From positions 73,455,087-73,519,086 of the forward strand of contig CM067366.1 of assembly GCA_034401795.1 (NCBI GenBank): a DNA stretch of 64,000 nt, written 5' to 3'. Origin of the DNA: Chaetoderma sp. LZ-2023a. Taxonomy: Eukaryota; Mollusca; Caudofoveata; Chaetodermatida; Chaetodermatidae. This document shows positions 57,955 through 64,000 of the stretch, one piece after another (positions within the stretch are counted from its first letter, which is position 1; the number at the start of each line of letters is the position of its first letter). Both the position numbers and the translations under genes were made by a program. A model generated the notes under the pieces. That model did no database searches, was not told the origin of the DNA, and saw only the letters and a program-made list of their open reading frames with translations.

Positions 57955-58003
57955 GTATGTCGAGTCAATTTGTCTTTTCATTAATCGATGAGAGACGTGT
58001 GCT

Positions 58004-58245
58004 TAACCCTTTAAGCCTTGAATTTGTTCAAGAAAATTTCAATTCTTTCAAAGAAAATCTCAATTTACAGACCAAGAGAAGGCTATTTTTTTAAAGTTTA
58101 GCACTGGAATGACTGGCTCGGTTATCAAGCCAGTCATTCCGGTGGTAAATTTTCAAAAATAGTCTTCTATTGGTCTGCAAATGGACATTTCTCAAGACCA
58201 CTGTAGAAGCGTTTTTTGGCTAATATGAGGGTTAAAGGGTTAATA
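58004..58245. mobile_element. TTAA foldback MITE (P1)
   Basis: GCTTAACCCTTTAAGCC ... GAGGGTTAAAGGGTTAA, TTAA at both ends, with centre GGCTCGGTTATCAAGCCAGT. It lies just after exon 23. Confidence 0.85.
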
Positions 58246-58317
58246 CTGCTTATCGGAAAGTCACTAATCCCAGAGACAGTTCAGAGGTACGCCGAAAGCC
58301 AGGATCCTGAAAAATTA

Positions 58318-58580
58318 ATTTTAACCCTTATTACACTGATGTTAAAGCTTTCATGGCTGAGCTGGCCAAAACCGGCCTCTACAGTTGCCTTGAAGAATGT
58401 CCATTTGCAGGCCATGAGAAGACTATTTTTGAAAATTTAACACTGAAATGTCTGGCTCGGTTATAACTGAGCCAATCATTCCAGTGGTAAATTTTCAAAA
58501 ATAATCTTGGCCTACAAATGGGCATTTAATAAGCAAATAATTTCATTTTCTTGACCAAATTTGATCATTAAAGGGTTAAA
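58318..58580. mobile_element. TTAA foldback MITE (P1)
   Basis: TTTTAACCCTTATTACAC ... CATTAAAGGGTTAA, with TGTCTGGCTCGGTTATAAC in the centre. After it, 58581-59640 holds nothing I recognise apart from AT-rich intron sequence. Confidence 0.8.
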
Positions 58581-59659
58581 CTGTTCATTGTTACAGAGTC
58601 AGTAGGTCAAGGTCGATTCGTGTTTATTTTGGAAATGAAAAGGCTGAACGCTGTTCCTGTCACAGACGTCAGCAGCTTACAGCAACATTGTTTCCGAAAT
58701 AAACATTTTTAATTTTGACATAACCCTTTAATGATTGAATGGGTCTTTAAGGTGCTTTTGCAGTTTTCTTAATGGTCCAGCGGATAAGGTCGAGAATTGT
58801 TCAAATCGTGATAAAAGCATGAAATTTGGCATATAAGTACTTTCACAGGTGTATAATCATATAAAAGCAAGGCCCACTCTGGATCTTTCCCATGAAAGAT
58901 AATATTTGAAATTTAAAAATTAGCCCTGTTTTGGCTTGATTTTCTCAGATGAAATTTGCATTGACTGCGCTGTACATAGAACAATGTTTTTATAATGTCT
59001 TATCAAAACTTAAATGAATGTTTCGTGTGATAAACAGATGCATATCATTAGAGAAATCTTGCAAAATATACACCTCTTGCATTAATCCTTTTAACCCGAA
59101 AGGTCAAAATGTAAGATAAATGTATTCAAATTATGAAACATTCTGCGAAAAATAAGAATTTGATGGGGAAATGTCTATGCGTAAGTCAAGAACATATTCC
59201 AGTCAAATTAGTTCTGAAATACTTAGCAGCATTAACCATAACATTGTCCTGAAATTGAGATTTTATAATTTCAGTGTTGAAAGGGTTAACACTTCAAAAT
59301 AAGGGTTATGATCATATGCCGAGGAATGCAGTATCTGAAGATGTAGCATGTACCGAGAATTAAAATGTAAAATGTTTGCTATCTAATTGATATCAAATAA
59401 TAGGAACTACATATCGCCTCAACACGCTAGAATGAGAATGCCTAGTTCTGTAATGGTAAAGACGAAAAACACGGTTTCATTAGTTGTTATAAGAACTATT
59501 AACTTGTATTTCAAAACAAGAATATTTTTGCAAACTTATAATATGGATCAATTCGGCCGTGAGTTTTCAAAGATATGCTTCCTTTAGGTGTACACATGTT
59601 CATTCAAATTAAAAATATATAAATTGTCTTGACAAGTTTTGCTCATTAAATGCTTAATC

Positions 59660-60118
59660 CTGGTTAAGCCTATTGAGATATTAACATACTCAAGCATTCG
59701 ACTATACATATATCAGTCAAACCTGTTTATACTGAACACAATATTGCTCATTACAATGTGTATTGTGACATTAACATACTCAAGCATTCAACTATACGTA
59801 TATCAGTCAAACCTGTTTATACTGGACACAATATTGCTCATTACAATGTGTATTGTGACATTAACATACTCAAGCATTCAACTATATGTATATCAGTCAA
59901 ACCTGTTTATACTGGACACAATATTGCTCATTACAATGTGTATTGTGACATTAACATACTCAAGCATTCAACTATACGTATATCAGTCAAACCTGTTTAT
60001 ACTGGACACAATATTGCTCATTACAATGTGTATTGTGACATTAACATACTCAAGCATTCGACTATACATATATCAGTCAAACCTGTCTATACTGGTCACT
60101 ATATTGCTCATTACAATG
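59660..60118. repeat. 90-bp tandem repeat, nearly identical units
   Basis: TATTGTGACATTAACATACT starts units at 59761, 59851, 59941 and 60031, exactly 90 bp apart, with a partial unit before (from about 59670). Adjacent units differ by only one or two bases. Two + frames stay open through all units. Confidence 0.9.
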
Positions 60119-60240
60119 CGGACCTTACTTCAGGTAGATTGTTGCTTAACACAACTTGTGTGCAAATACTGTATATACATACGATGTATCTCATGCAGCC
60201 AAATGATCCAGACTCGAGTGTAATCTTCTGACCACATTGT

Positions 60241-61183
60241 TAGCCCACCTATCCAGAATGGCCAAGTGAGCTTATGCCATGCCGACCGTCCATTGTCCGT
60301 CTGTCTGTCTGTCTATCTGTCTGTCTGCCCATCAACTTTTGATTTAAAATGTATCTCCTTAACGGCTTGCCAGATTTCAACCAAATTTAACTAGAATGAC
60401 CCTATGGGGGTAGGTTCTAGAACATCTATTCAGGTTTTTGATATTTCAAATTTCGGGGTAAAAAACTTAGATTTTGTTTAAGATTTACCGAAAAGTGTCA
60501 AAACCCATCTCCTTAGTTTCTTGACAGATTTCAACCAAATTTGGCTAGAAGGGTTGTACCGAAATAGGCTCTAGAACTTCTATTCAAATTTTTGATATTT
60601 CGATTTTTTGGGGTAAAAAACTTAGATTTTGTTGCAAATTTACCGGAAAGTGTCAAAATGCATCTCCTCCTTAGTTTCTTTGCAGATTTCAATCAAATCT
60701 GGCTAGAACAATCATACGGAGGTAGGCTCTAGAACGTATATTCAGATTTTTTATATTTCAATTTTGTGTGTAAAAAACTTGGATTCTATTTAGAATTTGC
60801 ATGAAATTGTCAAATTGCTTTAAAACGCTACTCCTTAGTTTCTTGGCAGATTTCAACCAAATCTGGCTAGAACGATCATATGAAGGTAGGCTCTAGAACT
60901 TCTCTTCAGATTTTTTATATTTAAGATTTTGTGGTAAAAAACTTTTGTTTAAAATTTACCAAAAAGTGTCAAAGCGCATCTTCTTGGTTTCTTGATAGAT
61001 TTCAACCAAATTTGGTTAGAAGGATCCTCTGGAGGTCAGCTCTAGTTTAAAATGTCTTTAAAAATCTCCGCTTGGGGGATTGATTCAAAACTCATGAAAT
61101 ATCATCTAGTTCCAGTGGTCATCTGATTTTGTTCGGATATGTCAGTGGCCAATAAGTCCAGGTGAGCGATACAGGCCTCTTGT
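60241..61183 (+). mobile_element. Family A element
   Basis: Starts TAGCCCACCTATCC..GGCCAAGTGAGCTTATG, includes several body units with AGATTTCAACCAAATTTGG and GGCTCTAGAAC, and ends CAGGTGAGCG..GGCCTCTTGTT at about 61183. Confidence 0.75.
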
Positions 61184-61419
61184 TTAAAGAAACAGCATCA
61201 TTTAACATAAGCAGGTGTTCATTATCAATTTTGAGAAACCCAATATTTACATATTAATTTTAGTGTGTAAGCTACTTCGACAAGAGGACAGCATTGTAGT
61301 ATTACAGTATAACACATGTTTCGACATATTTGAACATTATTCGATTTCCTTTATGTTTACATTTGAATGACACGTCTAATCACTTCTATGACACTATTTT
61401 ATTCCTGATGATGGCAGTA

Positions 61420-64000
61420 TCATCCACAGAAAGCTGATACCATGTCGCAACCATGGAAGAATGGTAATGTGGAACACATGTCTGTACCCAAACTACAGGC
61501 AATGAGTTGTATGAATATGTATCGTAAGTGCTTCACCACTCCAAAAGCTATCCACAATTCTTTCAGACCGAATCGTGTCATGTCGGTTACACAAAAAACA
61601 ACAATATCTATTATTCTTAGCTCACGTATTGGCTTCTTCCTGACTCCATGGTTCAAGTCTGTCTTTGTCAATTGCAGTAGCGCTGACCACATCTTCATTC
61701 AAGGTGCTTATTAGTTGCTTGCTTTCTATAACCAATGATTCAATCTAGAAACACACAGTTCCGCCTTTTTTTCATCTCATCGTAGAAACCTCTGCCAATT
61801 CGCAGGAAGTGTTCCTTGTCCAACAACTCGTGGATGCATATCATGTCCACACAATTCACGTGTACTTTGCTTCAGGCTGTTGAAAAGATATATTTCCCAT
61901 ACAACGCCGAGGCGCATTACAGATGTTTCCACTTTCCAAGTGGCAGTATGTTAGCGACGACTTCACTGGCCAATATTTTCACATCTACATCTGGTTACTG
62001 AACTTGTGAATCCATCTCTAAACACTGAAGGGGATCCGATTTGTGGCCTATGCGAGATTTTCCCCCAGTTGATAAAGATGGTGGACAGGCCTGATTTTCA
62101 TGCTTAAAGAATGCGCCCAAGGTCCCATCTCTGGACTGACAGGTTGCAGTCATTCTTCAAAGATGAGATTTGTTCTTGGACTTTGGAACGCAGTTTTGTA
62201 GATAGTGTCCCAAAAAGAGGAAGGCTGTTTCTATGTATTGTATTTGTCATTGGTTTAGAACTATCCTTCATAACCTGCTGCATTATTCATCATAATGGGA
62301 TTGTTCTATTTGGTGGACATTCGTGATGGATTCCACTACATTTTGTGGCATGATATCCTTGTTATCCAAAATGAATAGATCCATACTATCCTCCAAGGAT
62401 GGATTTCCGATTTCCTTGAGTGTGGTCACAAGAGCAAAATGATTTTGAAACCAGGAACCTGTTCATGATGGTGTGTAGTGTCTGTTTCGGTCTTCATAAA
62501 ATTACCCTCAAACTCTGTCACCACTCGTGCTACCTCCGGTCCTGACACCATCCAACACCATAGAGCTGCAGGATCCTCAGTTAAACACACTACACCACCA
62601 TCTCCCTTAATCATTTCATTCTGCTGGTTGTAATTGTGATCCATAACTATTGATGAAAACAAATGCTAAGATTTGTGTACCACAGAATTGTCCTGCTGGA
62701 ACTGTTGATAAATCTCAGGATGTTTCAATGGAAGGGCCAACATATAGCGATTGTGCATAGGAACCCATCGAGCATAGTTAATTGATTCATTGCAAATATC
62801 CATGGAGTAAGTTAGCCAACTGCCTGTGCATGCAGGAAAAGGTTGCCCTCATGAAGTGATCGTAGATATTAACCATAAGTTCCAAATTCAAAACAGTACA
62901 CCAGAACTGTGGGTACTGATGATTGGTCGCTTCTCCAGGTTTCACAATCATGTCATTTATTCCCATCATAAAAAGTGTCATTGTTCCTTATGTAGAACAC
63001 AGAGAGCACCCCCCCAATTTTTATTCAACGCAGACATTTCAATATATAATCCGGCCATCATCACAGCATACTTGTCTTCTCCATAGATGTTTGGCATTTG
63101 CCATTGTATCTGCTTGCAAGGAAAAACAATGGCTGGTCCATCGCAATAACTGGAGTCTGCCCCGGGTTTCAATCGTGTTCTTTATTACTTTCATTGCATG
63201 CGGAATCATCCTAGCTGAATGTACCTGTTCATAGAATAATGGTAACAGCGCCAGTACGTTCTGGTTGGAGTGATGCATGGACTGCTTGTTGCCCATAATA
63301 AATAATTTTTATTTTCAAGATGCTCTGTCAAGAAACTCTCATCTTGATCAACCATTCCATCGCCAGCGATGTTTGTCCCATCAAGAATCATGTCAATCAG
63401 TGCTAAAAGAGAAGAATGTACAGCATGCTGGTGAGATTCTGAGTTGAAGGACCCATCAAAGTGCTGATTTTTGGCAAGCATATCTCTATGCACAATTCAC
63501 GATGTCTTTGCTAATAGTATAGCTTTGTCATCAAAGCTGTTTTCAGAAGCAAACTGTAGACAGCAATATCGTCATCGAAGCCTAGCAATATCTCCCGACA
63601 TTTGCGGTACGCTTTGCGATGGGGTGGTTGCAACAAGAGTCGTTCTTATAGTCAAGAAGAATTTACCCTCTGGAACATTTACATTTAATTAGCATAGTGT
63701 CAATGTATAGAGTTTCACTGAATGGGAGTGTGAATAAATGAACAAGGTCATCTGTCATTCTTGTTTTTTCTATGTACAATATAAGTTCAGCAAGCATGAT
63801 ACACTCTAATGACTCGTCACTGTCGCTTTCTTCAGAACATCTGCGATTCTATCTGAAGCGGTTATAAAGTCCAACTAAGCAATCTGGCTTGTAAGTAGCA
63901 TCGATTGCGTACATGTCGCCCATTAAAACTTAGCTAATAGTTTTCTATCTTGAAGTTCTGTGTCATATGACCGCATTTTTCTAAGTCGGTAGAAGATGCT
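61420..64000 (-). pseudogene. Decayed copy of a long uncharacterised protein family
   Basis: On the minus strand, from the window end down to 61420, pieces of one long protein appear in order but in shifting frames: KPDCLVGLYNR (about 63870), SLLALIDMILDGTNI (63400), VHSARMIPHAMKVIKNTIE (63200), QIQWQMPNIYGEDKYAVMM (63090), DGGVVCLTEDPAALWCWMVS (62570), VVWEIYLFNSLKQSTREL (61870), ELWIAFGVVKHLRYI (61540) and GCDMVSAFCG (61430). From memory these match a multi-copy family of long (over 1000 residues), mostly intronless proteins of unknown function found in marine invertebrates. Similarity stops at 61420, so the C-terminal end is cut off. Many stops and shifts make it a pseudogene. The spread and copy number of the family suggest a mobile element, but no function is known to me. 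Confidence 0.7.

Noticed and set aside
57955..61419. Search for the next THOC2 exon after exon 23.
   Set aside because: No stretch matching the expected conserved block was found; MITEs, the 90-bp repeat and family A account for most of the sequence.

Overview
The window is genomic DNA from an animal, most likely a bivalve or related mollusc. It has GT-AG introns, no bacterial-type genes, very repeat-rich introns, and dispersed repeats beginning AGCTCACCTGG that I associate with bivalve genomes. The species call is inference. The THOC2 call rests on direct reading of the sequence.

The one recognisable host gene is a THOC2 orthologue (THO complex subunit 2, part of the TREX mRNA-export machinery) on the + strand. 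I traced 23 internal coding exons from 4852 to 57954. All 22 junctions keep reading frame and use GT-AG, giving about 981 codons. Both ends of the gene are missing: the N-terminal exons lie before the window, and the exons after 57954, including the basic C-terminal tail, lie beyond it.

Most of the rest is repeat DNA in the introns. (1) 1-4800: two nested copies of a tandem-cored element (family A). (2) 5-10 kb: a 77-bp triplication of the end of exon 2, then minisatellites split by another family A copy. (3) 10-17.5 kb: family A body, a decayed DIRS fragment with a tyrosine-recombinase remnant, and family D. (4) 18.4-28.7 kb: family C elements, one of which supplies the 3' splice site of exon 9, and many palindromic TTAA-flanked MITEs. 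(5) 28739-34912: a nearly full-length but disabled DIRS-type retrotransposon with inverted terminal repeats and an internal complementary region. (6) 35-48.7 kb: more exons, a 45-bp minisatellite interrupted by a hAT-type MITE that itself holds a foldback MITE, and a LINE fragment. (7) 48.9-52.1 kb: a 3.2-kb, 38-bp minisatellite. (8) 53.4-58 kb: exons 21-23, a second hAT-type MITE and a nearly complete Tc1 element with a frameshift. (9) 58-64 kb: a 90-bp tandem repeat, family A, and a decayed minus-strand copy of a long uncharacterised protein family that runs off the window.

The more unusual signals are: several otherwise different repeat families built on one plan (5' hairpin, tandem core, 3' palindrome, CTTGTT end) with insertion sites between two T residues; two foldback MITE families with piggyBac-like TTAA/CCCTT ends at very high density; a transposon end used as a host splice acceptor; tandem decoy copies of an exon end and its donor; and dense arrays of the motif AAGATGGCCGCC, which resembles a YY1 site, inside two repeat families. 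I found no tRNA, rRNA or CRISPR array.
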